The notes: a model not told the origin generated them from the letters alone. 64,000 nucleotides of DNA from an uncultured Shimia sp. (GCF_947498095.1 NZ_CANMJE010000004.1:124001-188000); one strand, 5' to 3'; counted from the first letter of the stretch, positions 52,047 to 60,695 are shown. Translations and numbers: made by a program.

Positions 52047-53762
52047 TCAGTCCTTTATCCTTGGCATCGCTTCAGGTAGGGGAGCGCCCACTGCGCCGGA
52101 AGGCGGCTTGGTGCCTAAAATGGCCGCAATCGTTGGCGCGACATCTACAGTTTCGACACGTCGTACGACTGTCTTGGCTGCAATATTCTTTCCGGAAATA
52201 ATCAAGGGAACATGGGTGTCGTATGTCCACGGCGAGCCATGTGCGGATGCAACGTGCAACCCGTCGAAATCAGCTACAAACCAATGCGGTTCAAACACCA
52301 CATAGATGTCTCCGGATCGATCTGGATTAAAGTTTGCCAAGACTGCATCGCTAATCTTGGTTTTGGCAAACGCCCCTTTTCGCAAGTCCGAGCTACTGAC
52401 GGCATAGGCAATTCCTGGGAGCTTCTGAAGTTCATCAGAAACCGCCCGTTCAACAACCAATGGATCCAAATCGCGTTCGGAAATGAGGTCTTTGTTCAAA
52501 TAGACGTAAGGGTTGGAGAAGTTTTGAACCAGTTCTTTGGACTCGCCAAAATCCATTTGCAGCCGCACAAATCCTGGTTCCGTGTCGACGCGTTCAAAAT
52601 CGAACAAACCCGCCTCAATGCCCAGTGTTGCAAGGTAGTCTGGGTGTTCAGGAGCACCGTGATCCGCCGATAACACGATCAATGTGTGTTCCAGCCCCAC
52701 AACGGAGTCTACATATTGCAACAGGCCGGCAATTTGCCTGTCGAGATGGGCAAAGTTGTCTTCGGCTTCCAGGCTGGATGGGCCGAATATGTGGCCAACA
52801 TAATCCGTCGATGACAAGCTGACGGACAGGTAGTCAGTCACCGCGTCTTGACCGAGCTGTTCTGCGTCCAACAGGGCCTTGGCAAAGTCGACAGTAATTT
52901 CATCCCCTGCGGGGCTTAGGGTTAGAAAGGTCGTGAAGTAGCTTCCGTCGGCCGGGCCCCAGTTGTGCGGGAATGTACGGCCAAATCCCGGCAATGCTGT
53001 TTCCCATGGCTGATCATCCCGGTCGGCAAAGGCATAATCCGAGGCGTCCCCCAAAAGCGTCCAATCGCGGTTGGCATAAGACGCGACAAGGCCCTTGGCA
53101 TCCCATTCCCCGATCCAACTTGGGTAGGCGTCATTGTAAAAAGTACTTGTAACAAACCGGCCTTCTGACTTTGAGAACCAGTACGCTTTACCAGCGTGGC
53201 CCGCCATCGCAATTGCCCCGCGATCTTTGACTGACACCCCAAACACTTTGGGCGTCGGGCCAAAATGTAAGGCGATTTCATCGGAGATCGTTGAACTTAT
53301 GATATTGCGTGGCGACCGCCCATCCGTTGTCGCAGCTCGCTGGGTTGGATCAATTTCATTGTCGGCGTCAATTCCAGAGGCCCCAACCAGCGGGTAATCT
53401 GGATCTTGCACGTTGTAAAACGGCGCACCTGTCTTTCGATCAAACCAAAGATTGGCGACCATGCCATGAATGGCTGGATCCGTACCAGTTGCGAGTGTTG
53501 TGTGACCAACAATTGTTTCGGTGTTGGCATGGCGGTGATGGGTGTTGGTGAAGTTAACGCCATTTTCCAGAAGGTATCGGAACCCACCATCGCCCAGGTG
53601 GGCACTGTATCTGTCGATTAGGTCTCCCCGCAACTGATCTACGGTTATCTGAAGTACCAGTCGGGGCTTTTCCTGAGCATTTAAAACAGATGGAATTGCG
53701 AAGCCCAGGCAAATGGAGACAAGTTTCAACACCGAAGGAGAAAGGCTAGAGCTGGGCATCAT
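52047..53762 (-). CDS. PafA-like alkaline phosphatase (secreted)
   Basis: A 571-residue protein with signal peptide (LVSICLGFAIPSVLNA). RLVLQITVDQLRGDLIDRYS holds the metal Asp; HANTETIVGHTTLATG has the nucleophile region (Thr, ~81); LSADHGAPEHP and SAHGSPWTYDTHVPLIISGK provide other metal ligands. This matches the AP-superfamily phosphatase PafA/type I phosphodiesterase group, which hydrolyses phosphomonoesters outside the cell. It is two bases ahead of the barrel gene, suggesting uptake or secretion coupling. Confidence 0.85.
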   Translation of the reverse strand: MMPSSSLSPSVLKLVSICLGFAIPSVLNAQEKPRLVLQITVDQLRGDLIDRYSAHLGDGGFRYLLENGVNFTNTHHRHANTETIVGHTTLATGTDPAIHGMVANLWFDRKTGAPFYNVQDPDYPLVGASGIDADNEIDPTQRAATTDGRSPRNIISSTISDEIALHFGPTPKVFGVSVKDRGAIAMAGHAGKAYWFSKSEGRFVTSTFYNDAYPSWIGEWDAKGLVASYANRDWTLLGDASDYAFADRDDQPWETALPGFGRTFPHNWGPADGSYFTTFLTLSPAGDEITVDFAKALLDAEQLGQDAVTDYLSVSLSSTDYVGHIFGPSSLEAEDNFAHLDRQIAGLLQYVDSVVGLEHTLIVLSADHGAPEHPDYLATLGIEAGLFDFERVDTEPGFVRLQMDFGESKELVQNFSNPYVYLNKDLISERDLDPLVVERAVSDELQKLPGIAYAVSSSDLRKGAFAKTKISDAVLANFNPDRSGDIYVVFEPHWFVADFDGLHVASAHGSPWTYDTHVPLIISGKNIAAKTVVRRVETVDVAPTIAAILGTKPPSGAVGAPLPEAMPRIKD

Positions 53763-53827
53763 TTCGTCCCTTCAAGAGCGAGTACATTGGTGGCTGAACT
53801 ATGTGGATCACAGTCGCCCGCTGTTGT

Positions 53828-54382
53828 TCAGACAGCGACTGACACGCCATTTTTCAAACCAAATGCAAAGCGGACGTACCCCGCGCCTTCGCTGACAAGC
53901 GACACACCTGCGACAATTCCCAACAAAGTTACACTTACTTCCGGGTAAACTGTGACTAGGTAGATCGAGGCGAGCACCGAGATTGCGCCACCAAAAATCA
54001 CCCAACCAGAGCCAGCTTCCGGTCTGGCCATTACGCCCACCGCGATCCGGAGTAATCCATTCACAAAAAATGCCGTGATCATCACTAAGGTCAGTGCCAT
54101 CAGCCCCTCAAGCGGGCGGAAAAGAAGCATGAGGCCGGCGAAAGTGTTGAAAACCCCAAGGATCAAATAAGTGATCCGAGCGTCCCAGCCATCGTCTGTC
54201 GTAAAAACCTGAACCAGCATTGTGATACCGGCAACTACAAAAAACACACCAACAATCACTTCAACGACCAAAGACACCATGAACGGCGCAAAAAACGCAG
54301 TGCTACCGCCGATTATCATCAAAATCCCGAGCGCCAAAAACCAGCCCCAGTTGTTTTGAACTTTGCTAGTAGTGTTTCCCAT
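53828..54382 (-). CDS. HdeD-family membrane protein
   Basis: A 184-residue protein with six hydrophobic segments (FLALGILMIIGGSTAFFAPF, VVEVIVGVFFVVAGITMLVQ, ALTLVMITAFFVNGLLRIAV, TLLGIVAGVSLVSEGAGYVR) matching the HdeD/DUF308 family, known from the E. coli acid-resistance island. Start at ATG 54382. It lies downstream of the DUF1269 gene beyond a hairpin. Confidence 0.85.
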   Translation of the reverse strand: MGNTTSKVQNNWGWFLALGILMIIGGSTAFFAPFMVSLVVEVIVGVFFVVAGITMLVQVFTTDDGWDARITYLILGVFNTFAGLMLLFRPLEGLMALTLVMITAFFVNGLLRIAVGVMARPEAGSGWVIFGGAISVLASIYLVTVYPEVSVTLLGIVAGVSLVSEGAGYVRFAFGLKNGVSVAV

Positions 54383-54462
54383 TTGCTTCTCTCTCTTTTG
54401 GAAATTTGGTTTGGTGTTCGCCAAGAAGCTCCACCCGCAGAAACTCGACTCGAGGTTCAGAC

Positions 54463-54501
54463 CTTTTCCGGCGCCCAAAAATTTTTTGACTACCGGAAAA
54501 G
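54463..54501 (-). terminator. Hairpin between the DUF1269 and HdeD genes
   Basis: CTTTTCCGG (54463-54471) and CCGGAAAAG (54493-54501) are perfect 9-base arms with a 21-base loop rich in A/T (AAAAATTTTTT). It lies 13 bases after the DUF1269 stop on the minus strand. Possible terminator or RNA-processing site. Confidence 0.5.
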
Positions 54502-54513
54502 AAATCGACTTGA

Positions 54514-55023
54514 TTAACCTCCGGCCAAGGCTGCACGAAGCTCTTTTTCATCGCTGACAGACAAAGACGTCTCGATAACTTCGCCCTTCATTCCTTCCAG
54601 TTCGTTTAACAATTTCGTAGGGCGACTCGACCATCCAATCACGGCCAATGCCGAAGAGTCGGGGCCCATTTTTGACCCCACACGCGCCGCCAGGGCGTCT
54701 TCTTCGTCGGCCTGATCCAACATTCCAGCCAAGGTTCCGGACCCCGCTCCAAGAGCCGATCCAGCAACAAAACCAGCCGCCGGGTTACCAGCCATGGCGC
54801 CAATCAATGTTCCGGTCAGCGCGCCAATGGAAGTCCCTCCAAGGAACCCTGCCGCAGTCAGCGTGTCAGAGTTGCGCGTTCGTACGACACCGTTTTTGTC
54901 ACGGGTCATCACGACGGCCTCGTCCAGATCAACTTCCCAATCCATGCTCATTTTCTGCAAGCGAAGCAGTGCTTCGTCGGCCGTGTGACGGCCTTCAAAA
55001 ACAATTACGACTAAGTCAGTCAT
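54514..55023 (-). CDS. DUF1269 glycine-zipper protein
   Basis: A 169-residue protein: MTDLVVIVFEGRHTADEALL, then VVMTRDKNGVVRTRNSDTLT, a glycine-zipper hydrophobic region (GGTSIGALTGTLIGAMAGNP and AGFVAGSALGAGSGTLAGML), and a C-terminal domain ending LSVSDEKELRAALAGG. This is DUF1269. AGGAGA precedes the ATG 55023. Family function is unknown; it is plausibly membrane associated. Confidence 0.82.
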   Translation of the reverse strand: MTDLVVIVFEGRHTADEALLRLQKMSMDWEVDLDEAVVMTRDKNGVVRTRNSDTLTAAGFLGGTSIGALTGTLIGAMAGNPAAGFVAGSALGAGSGTLAGMLDQADEEDALAARVGSKMGPDSSALAVIGWSSRPTKLLNELEGMKGEVIETSLSVSDEKELRAALAGG

Positions 55024-55116
55024 GGTCTCTCCTAATGATTTTCTAGAGTGCAATTCAGCGATGAAAATCCGCATGCGCTGCCAGCTAAACTGTGAATGTG
55101 TTTCAGTCCTGAGGCT

Positions 55117-55150
55117 CATGCGCCGCGAAATCTTCTTGTCGCGGCGCATG
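55117..55150 (-). terminator. Perfect 12-base-arm hairpin after the arylsulfatase gene
   Basis: CATGCGCCGCGA (55117-55128) and TCGCGGCGCATG (55139-55150) with a 10-base loop, 25 bases after the sulfatase stop. A T-tract is lacking. It is the strongest stem in this area and probably ends the sulfatase transcript. Confidence 0.6.
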
Positions 55151-55174
55151 GCTAAGAGTTCTGCAAACTCGGGG

Positions 55175-56752
55175 TTACTTGCTCCCGTTGTTTGCCTCCA
55201 TCAGCTCCATGACCTGATCGATGGAAAAGCTGGCTGGTTTCTGACGTGGTGGGAATTCCTGGAATGTCCCCAGGAACTGCCCCACATACTTCTGCGCCGG
55301 CACCAGGAAATAGATCCGATCAATCATCCAGTCGTAGTAAGTATTAGAAGTCAGATGAGCTTGCTCATACGGGTCACGTCGTAGGTTGGTGATCAAAGGA
55401 ACGCGCAGGGCTGTCCAAGGCTCGATCCATGCACGCAGAGTCGAAACCGCTTTCTGCTCCAGGAAGATCAGTTTCCAATCGTCATAGCGCAGAGCCGTCA
55501 GTTCTCCTGTATCCGCGAAATAGAAAATCTCGTGGCGTGGCCCGTCTTTTGTCTCGCCAGTCAGAATGGGCAAGAAATTGTAACCGTCCAGATGAACCTT
55601 GTACTCGCGGCCAATCGCTTGAACGCCACCTGCTTTCAGCTGTTCCTTGATGTCCGGATTACCTGCCGCAGCAAGGAATGTCGGCAGCCAATCCATGTGG
55701 TGCATAATTTCGTTAGACACCGAGTCTGGTTCGATTTTGCCAGGCCAACGCACGAGCGAAGGCACGCGCCATCCACCTTCCCAGTTGGTGTTCTTTTCAC
55801 TGTAGAAAGGGTTAGAACCGGCATCAGGCCAAGTGTTCTTATGGGGGCCATTGTCCGTTGAGTAGTGCACGATGGTGTTGTCAGCGATGCCCAACTCGTC
55901 CAGCACATCCAATAGTTGGCCGACATGCATATCGTGTTCGACCATGCCGTCGCCATACTCGTCTTGTCCCGAGATTCCGAAATGCTCGTCTTTCACGTGC
56001 GTGCGAAAGTGCATGCGCGTGCCGTTCCACCACACGTAGAAGGGTTTGCCTTGCTCATTGGCGCGCTTGATAAAGTCGATGGCGGCAGCAACAGTTTCAT
56101 CGTCGACCGTCTCCATCCGTTTTTTGGTGAGCGGACCCGTGTCTTCAATTTTTCCATCGGCCGAAGCCTTAATGACCCCACGCGGTCCAAACGCCTCGCG
56201 AAATGTTTGCCCGTCGGCCAATACAGCATCACCGGGATAATCCCGGTTTTCCGGCTCTTCTTCGGCGTTCAGGTGATACAAGTTGCCAAAGAACTCATCA
56301 AATCCGTGGTTCGTCGGCAGCATCCGGTCCTGATCACCCAAGTGGTTCTTGCCGAATTGACCAGTCATATACCCCAGAGGTTTCAGAAGGCCCGCAATCG
56401 TTGGGTCTTCTTCCTGCATCCCCAGATCTGCCCCAGGAAGGCCGACCTTTGACAGACCTGTCCGATAGACAGATTGACCCATGATGTAGGACGAGCGGCC
56501 AGCGGTACAGGACTGCTCACCATAGTAATCGGTGAACATCATGCCTTCGTCTGCAACCCGGTCAATATTGGGCGTCTCATAGCCCATCAGACCACGGGTG
56601 TAGGCAGAGATATTGGATTGCCCAATATCGTCGCCCCAGATCACCAGAATGTTTGGTTTGTCTTGGGCCCAAACTGGCGCCGCAACAAACAGGACAGCGG
56701 CGGTAAACGCGCCCAGTTTTGCTGTCTTTGTTAAACTAAATCTGTGTTTCAT
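55175..56752 (-). CDS. Periplasmic type I arylsulfatase
   Basis: A 525-residue protein with a signal peptide cleaved near AAPVWAQD. The formylglycine motif is C82-T-A-G-R86 in EQSCTAGRSSYIMGQS, and the first metal site is WGDDIGQ near residue 40. The C-terminal part continues through LRVPLITNLRRDPYEQAH, typical of AtsA-like proteins. It hydrolyses sulfate esters and needs oxidation of Cys82 to formylglycine by an FGE or anSME not seen here. GGGAG precedes ATG 56752. Divergent from an AraC gene. Confidence 0.9.
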   Translation of the reverse strand: MKHRFSLTKTAKLGAFTAAVLFVAAPVWAQDKPNILVIWGDDIGQSNISAYTRGLMGYETPNIDRVADEGMMFTDYYGEQSCTAGRSSYIMGQSVYRTGLSKVGLPGADLGMQEEDPTIAGLLKPLGYMTGQFGKNHLGDQDRMLPTNHGFDEFFGNLYHLNAEEEPENRDYPGDAVLADGQTFREAFGPRGVIKASADGKIEDTGPLTKKRMETVDDETVAAAIDFIKRANEQGKPFYVWWNGTRMHFRTHVKDEHFGISGQDEYGDGMVEHDMHVGQLLDVLDELGIADNTIVHYSTDNGPHKNTWPDAGSNPFYSEKNTNWEGGWRVPSLVRWPGKIEPDSVSNEIMHHMDWLPTFLAAAGNPDIKEQLKAGGVQAIGREYKVHLDGYNFLPILTGETKDGPRHEIFYFADTGELTALRYDDWKLIFLEQKAVSTLRAWIEPWTALRVPLITNLRRDPYEQAHLTSNTYYDWMIDRIYFLVPAQKYVGQFLGTFQEFPPRQKPASFSIDQVMELMEANNGSK

Positions 56753-56793
56753 GAGTTCTCCCAAAATTCTCAAAAAAACCGCACATCAATCCC

Positions 56794-56828
56794 GCGACTG
56801 ACGGCAACGCGATCAGACTGTCAGTCGC
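56794..56828 (-). promoter_or_regulatory. Inverted repeat in the sulfatase leader
   Basis: GCGACTGAC (56794-56802) and GTCAGTCGC (56820-56828), perfect 9-base arms, 17-base spacer, 42 bases before the sulfatase ATG. Could be a leader stem or a repressor site. Confidence 0.45.
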
Positions 56829-56924
56829 CGCGAAGAATTGAATTTTAGCGAAAGTTGGACCCCGGCATGTCGGCAAACGCGAATCAAAGAGTCATTTAGG
56901 GCATATCTTTTAAAAAAATATGTA

Positions 56925-56966
56925 TGCTACTCTTAAAAAGAGTAGCAATTTCACTTTGAGAGTAAC
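56925..56966. promoter_or_regulatory. Palindromic operator with extra half-site in the sulfatase/AraC divergent region
   Basis: TGCTACTCTT (56925-56934) and AAGAGTAGCA (56938-56947) are perfect 10-base arms around AAA. A third half-site, AGAGTAAC, lies at 56959-56966, 20 bases from AGAGTAGC. Two direct sites about two turns apart are typical of AraC-type regulators. It lies between the sulfatase start (56752) and the AraC start (57002). Confidence 0.55.
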
Positions 56967-57001
56967 GATAAAACAGCGGATCAAACGCAAGGATATCCGG
57001 C

Positions 57002-58036
57002 GTGCTTCGCTGGGTGTGTGCCAGATACATGACCACTAAAACCGATGAATTCACTATCAGAGCGGGTGCCTTCCACGGGCCTGCGCTGTTGCTGGCCGAT
57101 AGCGTTCGAAAATCCCAAACGACTCTTCAATCTCTTCAGTTGCCGACAGACCCCGAACAGATTGTTGATGTTTCAACCTATCTGAAAGGCATGCGGTCAA
57201 TAACCCGGCTGGCGGGGGACGAGGATTTCTTTGTATGGGCCGGCTTTGTTCAAAAAGTAGAGGAGTTGGGCTTTTTTGGTCGTGCCATCATCTCTGCCGA
57301 AACCTTGTGGGATGCGTTGCAGATCGCAAGATCGGCACTGTTGTACTATCAGAGTGACTCAGAGCTGGTGATCAGGGTTTACAACAAGCGCTGTCATATT
57401 TGGTATTTCAACCCATTTAACGAACGCCAAGGCATTCATGACGTTCAGTACACAATGGGCCTATTGGCCAACGTGATTTGCCTAAGCCACCTTCGGTTCG
57501 ACCCTGACATTTTGATCGCATACCCAAATGGTTCAACGTCTCATTTTCCGCCTGAAAGCCCTATCAAACAGGTTCGAAACTCAAAACAAGGCTACATTTC
57601 TTTCGACGAACGACTGCTGAAATCGAAGATGACAGGAACGGATAGTCTGGGTGCTGAGGTGTTGTCGCGGTACTTGAATGATAGATCCATAAAGGTTGAG
57701 AACAAACCACTTTTGAAGGACGTTGTCGGTGGTCTTGTTCGCGCGTCTTTTGGCGTCGCCCCTTGGACACTGGTCAACACGTCTCAGGCATTGCAAGTGC
57801 ACGAAAGGACCCTGCAAAATCGCCTAAAATCTGAAGGGACCTCATTTCGTGAAATCGTGCAGGCCGAACGCCACATCATGTCCAAGCGCCTTCTTTTGGC
57901 CGGGAGAAGTATCGAAGAAACATCCGAAGCACTCGGCTTTGACCATCGGCAGAGTTTTTCCGAAGCTTTCTCTGGATGGGAGGGCATGTCTCCATCCATA
58001 TTCCTAAAAACGCAGGAACCGCAAAGCGCCAATTAG
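57002..58036 (+). CDS. AraC-family transcriptional regulator (OruR-type with arabinose-binding-like domain)
   Basis: A 344-residue protein with a C-terminal pair of HTH motifs: QALQVHERTLQNRLKSEGTS followed by FREIVQAERHIMSKRLLLAG, then SIEETSEALGFDHRQSFSEA and FSGWEGMSPS. The N-terminal ~200 residues are an effector/dimerisation domain of the type seen in OruR-like regulators. A GTG at 57002 has AAGGAT upstream; an ATG at 57029 is the alternative. Divergent from the sulfatase gene; likely regulates it. Confidence 0.85.
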   Translation: MLRWVCARYMTTKTDEFTIRAGAFHGPALLLADSVRKSQTTLQSLQLPTDPEQIVDVSTYLKGMRSITRLAGDEDFFVWAGFVQKVEELGFFGRAIISAETLWDALQIARSALLYYQSDSELVIRVYNKRCHIWYFNPFNERQGIHDVQYTMGLLANVICLSHLRFDPDILIAYPNGSTSHFPPESPIKQVRNSKQGYISFDERLLKSKMTGTDSLGAEVLSRYLNDRSIKVENKPLLKDVVGGLVRASFGVAPWTLVNTSQALQVHERTLQNRLKSEGTSFREIVQAERHIMSKRLLLAGRSIEETSEALGFDHRQSFSEAFSGWEGMSPSIFLKTQEPQSAN

Positions 58037-58118
58037 GCAAGTGGGTAAGAAGGCTTCGCATTCTTAGCTATCGATTACTTCGCACGGGTTCTAGGTGATA
58101 GGATACTTCCGAAGGATT

Positions 58119-58964
58119 CTACGCGTCGTCGATCTCATCACCACCGAATGCAATGAGGCGTCCGTTAACCTCAGCTCCGATAACAAATATTGTGGCCATC
58201 AAATACAAAAACACCAGGGCCGCCATGACGCCGGCCAATCCAGCATAGGTCACGCTATAAGAAGAAAAGCTTGTGACGTAGAGAGCAAAAATACGTCCTG
58301 AGGCTATCCAAAGTACCACCGTCAAAACCACACCTGGAGCGACTTGTTTCAAAGTATGATGGGTGCCGGGCAACCAAAGGTGGCACGCAAACACCGAAAA
58401 AATTAGCAGCACAAATGAAACCCCGAGCCGTAGGGTTTCGTGGCCGTACCATGTCGCGATATGCGTTTCATCACTCGTTTTCAACAAGTCAAAAAACAGC
58501 GGGACAGCAAAGGTCAAAAGGGCGGCAACTGTCAGAATTGCAGATCCACACAGGACAAACACAACACATAGCACTCGCGACTTCCAAAGCGGCCGGGGAT
58601 CATTTTCGCGATAGGCATCGGTCAATGCTTGCCGGATTGCATCCACACCATTTGAGGCAAAAAATACCGCTAAGAGGCCCCCAACGGTCATTGCCTTAAC
58701 ACCGCTGTCTCGCAAAACAGCCTTCACTTCGATAACGATGGGCTCCGCTATACTATCCGGCCAAGTTCCATAGATGAATTCGACGACATCCAAGCTTGAG
58801 AATTCGGACGACACGGCTTGGGTCAAGGACAATGCAAATACCGTAAAGGGAAACAATGCCAGCATCATGGACATGGCAATATGACTGCTTTTGCTCCAGC
58901 CATGGTTTCCGTCAAACCGTACCAAGGCCGCCCAGAGGGCTTGTAAAATGGGCCTAAAACTCAT
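58119..58964 (-). CDS. YihY/BrkB-family inner membrane protein
   Basis: A 281-residue protein with six hydrophobic segments (HIAMSMMLALFPFTVFALSL, TVGGLLAVFFASNGVDAIRQ, ILTVAALLTFAVPLFFDLL, LVLLIFSVFACHLWLPGTHH region, VLTVVLWIASGRIFALYVTS, VMAALVFLYLMATIFVIGAE). This is the YihY/virulence factor BrkB family (once called RNase BN). Five bases after the lipid kinase gene. Function unknown; possibly transport. Confidence 0.85.
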   Translation of the reverse strand: MSFRPILQALWAALVRFDGNHGWSKSSHIAMSMMLALFPFTVFALSLTQAVSSEFSSLDVVEFIYGTWPDSIAEPIVIEVKAVLRDSGVKAMTVGGLLAVFFASNGVDAIRQALTDAYRENDPRPLWKSRVLCVVFVLCGSAILTVAALLTFAVPLFFDLLKTSDETHIATWYGHETLRLGVSFVLLIFSVFACHLWLPGTHHTLKQVAPGVVLTVVLWIASGRIFALYVTSFSSYSVTYAGLAGVMAALVFLYLMATIFVIGAEVNGRLIAFGGDEIDDA

Positions 58965-58969
58965 TTGCG

Positions 58970-59863
58970 TTAGTTTGGAGCAGGCGCAACAAACAACAGG
59001 CGTCCTGGCAAAACATCTATTTCGAATTTTGTTTCAACCATAGGCTCTCCGTCGAGGTTCAGATGGAACGGCTTCTCGGTTTTCAGAACCACGGATTTTA
59101 CCTGCGACCTGTTTACGATTGTCGAAGCGGGATCCTTACTCTCCAGCAATCCCGCAAACCCAGTTGAAACGGTTTGCAGGCTTTCTGTCGAAAGTAGGCC
59201 AAGGTCTAACAAGCCGTCTGAAACAGACGCCGCTGGAGCCACATCAAATCCACCACCGGCGTAGCGGCTGTTTGCAATGACCAAGGCGGTGACGGCCGTT
59301 GGAACAGCTGGCCCTCCATCGATACTGATTGACGCTTGTGCAGGTTGCAATTCGGAGATCCGCGCCAGCCCAGAGAGCGTATAGGCCAAGCCTCCCAATC
59401 TGCGTTTTACTTCTTGCGGCGTTGTCGCCGTTATCATGGCACCGAACCCGCCGCTGGCGACATTCACAAAATGCGTGCCGTTGATCCTGCCCACATCAAT
59501 GGGGTTGGCTTGTCCTGTGGCGGCTACCCGGATTGAATGGCCCAGGTCGCGCCCAAAATCACCATAAGCTCGCGCAAAATCATTGGCTGTTCCGAGCGGC
59601 ACCAATCCCAGCGAGACTTCGACGCCAGCAGAACAAGAAAGCAATGCATTTGTGACTTTGTTTAACGTGCCATCACCACCGGCTGCGATCACGCGTTTCG
59701 TTCCGCTCTTTATCGAGCGGCGCATTATCTTGCGGAGTTGCTTGCGCGACCATGGCACCCAAACATCGATATCCAGATCTTTTTGAATGGACTTCAGGAC
59801 TTCGCGCACTTCCGGGCGGGCTGCGGATTTTCTATTCAAAAGAAGAATTGTTTTCTTGCTCAT
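58970..59863 (-). CDS. YegS/diacylglycerol kinase-family lipid kinase
   Basis: A 297-residue protein starting MSKKTILLLNRKSA. The GGDGT nucleotide motif is in VIAAGGDGTLNKVTNALLS, followed by VPLGTANDFARAYG and the C-terminal DVAPAASVSDGLLDLGLLST. It phosphorylates a lipid such as diacylglycerol or ceramide. Start ATG 59863. It precedes yihY on the same strand with a five-base gap. Confidence 0.88.
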   Translation of the reverse strand: MSKKTILLLNRKSAARPEVREVLKSIQKDLDIDVWVPWSRKQLRKIMRRSIKSGTKRVIAAGGDGTLNKVTNALLSCSAGVEVSLGLVPLGTANDFARAYGDFGRDLGHSIRVAATGQANPIDVGRINGTHFVNVASGGFGAMITATTPQEVKRRLGGLAYTLSGLARISELQPAQASISIDGGPAVPTAVTALVIANSRYAGGGFDVAPAASVSDGLLDLGLLSTESLQTVSTGFAGLLESKDPASTIVNRSQVKSVVLKTEKPFHLNLDGEPMVETKFEIDVLPGRLLFVAPAPN

Positions 59864-60609
59864 TAGTAACCCACAGATTTCATTAGTTGGAAAATAGTCA
59901 GGGTGCTCTCTATTTGGGCAGAGTGTCAAATGGAAATCCGGCGAACCAACACGGAGGACAATGGTTTAACACTAGGCTCAAGATTAGAAATCGCAGTAGA
60001 AAACAAGCGCGAAAAAATTGCCTGTCTTATGCCTCGATCCCCAGTGGACACGACGAGCCACAAACAACTTCTGACCAAATTACAATACTTCACAAACATG
60101 GTGCTGACGTAAACCAAGCCGCCATCGAAAGGTATTTCAGCGGTAGACGCCTTTTTTCTTCCTATCCGCGCTGCACACTAACTCGCTACCAGAGTTAAGC
60201 TATCAACCTTTTAAAACAACTGGATGAGCTCAAGTTCGAGTTAACAAATTGCCAAAACACCAACCCATCCTAGGAGTGGTCAATTTCACTCTGCCCAAAA
60301 TCAACCAGAATCCGGATCAACTCTCTTGATCGGCGCAAGCTGGCACACCGTGAGAAATCAACAGCCAGCACTTCATAAGCCTCCATCGTAAGCGGGATCA
60401 TCCATTGATCTACACCTCGTTCTTCTGCATAGGCCGCATGCATCGAGCGCAGAATTGCAGGAATATGGCTGTGTGTCGGTGTCCCCATCTTGCAGACCAC
60501 ACGTGTCGTCAAAGCCCAAAAACCTGAAAAAATCATTGACGCCGATTTGCACGAAACATGGGAAATTTGCACGCTTGTGCCCCATTGGCAGCAGAAAAAC
60601 TCAGGAAAT
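59864..60609. other. 746-base gene-poor gap before the tRNA-Arg gene
   Basis: AT-rich, with only short reading frames. One, on the minus strand (60270-60572), contains KMGTPTHSHIPAILRSMHAA, slightly like the C-terminal part of ketopantoate reductases (a decaying fragment at best). Another short plus-strand frame (59930-60112) has no recognisable similarity. I found no direct repeat of the tRNA 3' end, so no attachment site is claimed. Confidence 0.4.
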
Positions 60610-60686
60610 TGGCGATCCCGGAAGGACTCGAACCCTCAACCCCCTGATTAGAAGTCAGGTGCTCTATCCAGTTGAGCTACGGGACC
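60610..60686 (-). tRNA. tRNA-Arg (anticodon UCU)
   Basis: Read on the minus strand, a full cloverleaf is present: acceptor GGTCCCG with CGGGATC (one G-T pair), D-loop with AGCTCAACTGGATAGAGC, anticodon arm CCTGA-CTTCTAA-TCAGG with TCT at positions 34-36, T-arm GGGTTCGAGTCC and an encoded CCA end. The 77 bases lie nine bases after the Hint gene stop. Confidence 0.95.
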
Positions 60687-60695
60687 GCTTGTCGG

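Noticed and set aside
59930-60112. Short plus-strand reading frame after the lipid kinase gene.
   Set aside because: No similarity, no ribosome-binding site and ordinary composition for the gap; not supported as a gene.
60610-60686. tRNA-Arg as the insertion point of the 43-60 kb block.
   Set aside because: The tRNA 3' end does face the block, but I saw no repeat of its 3' sequence near 43 kb and no integrase gene inside the block.
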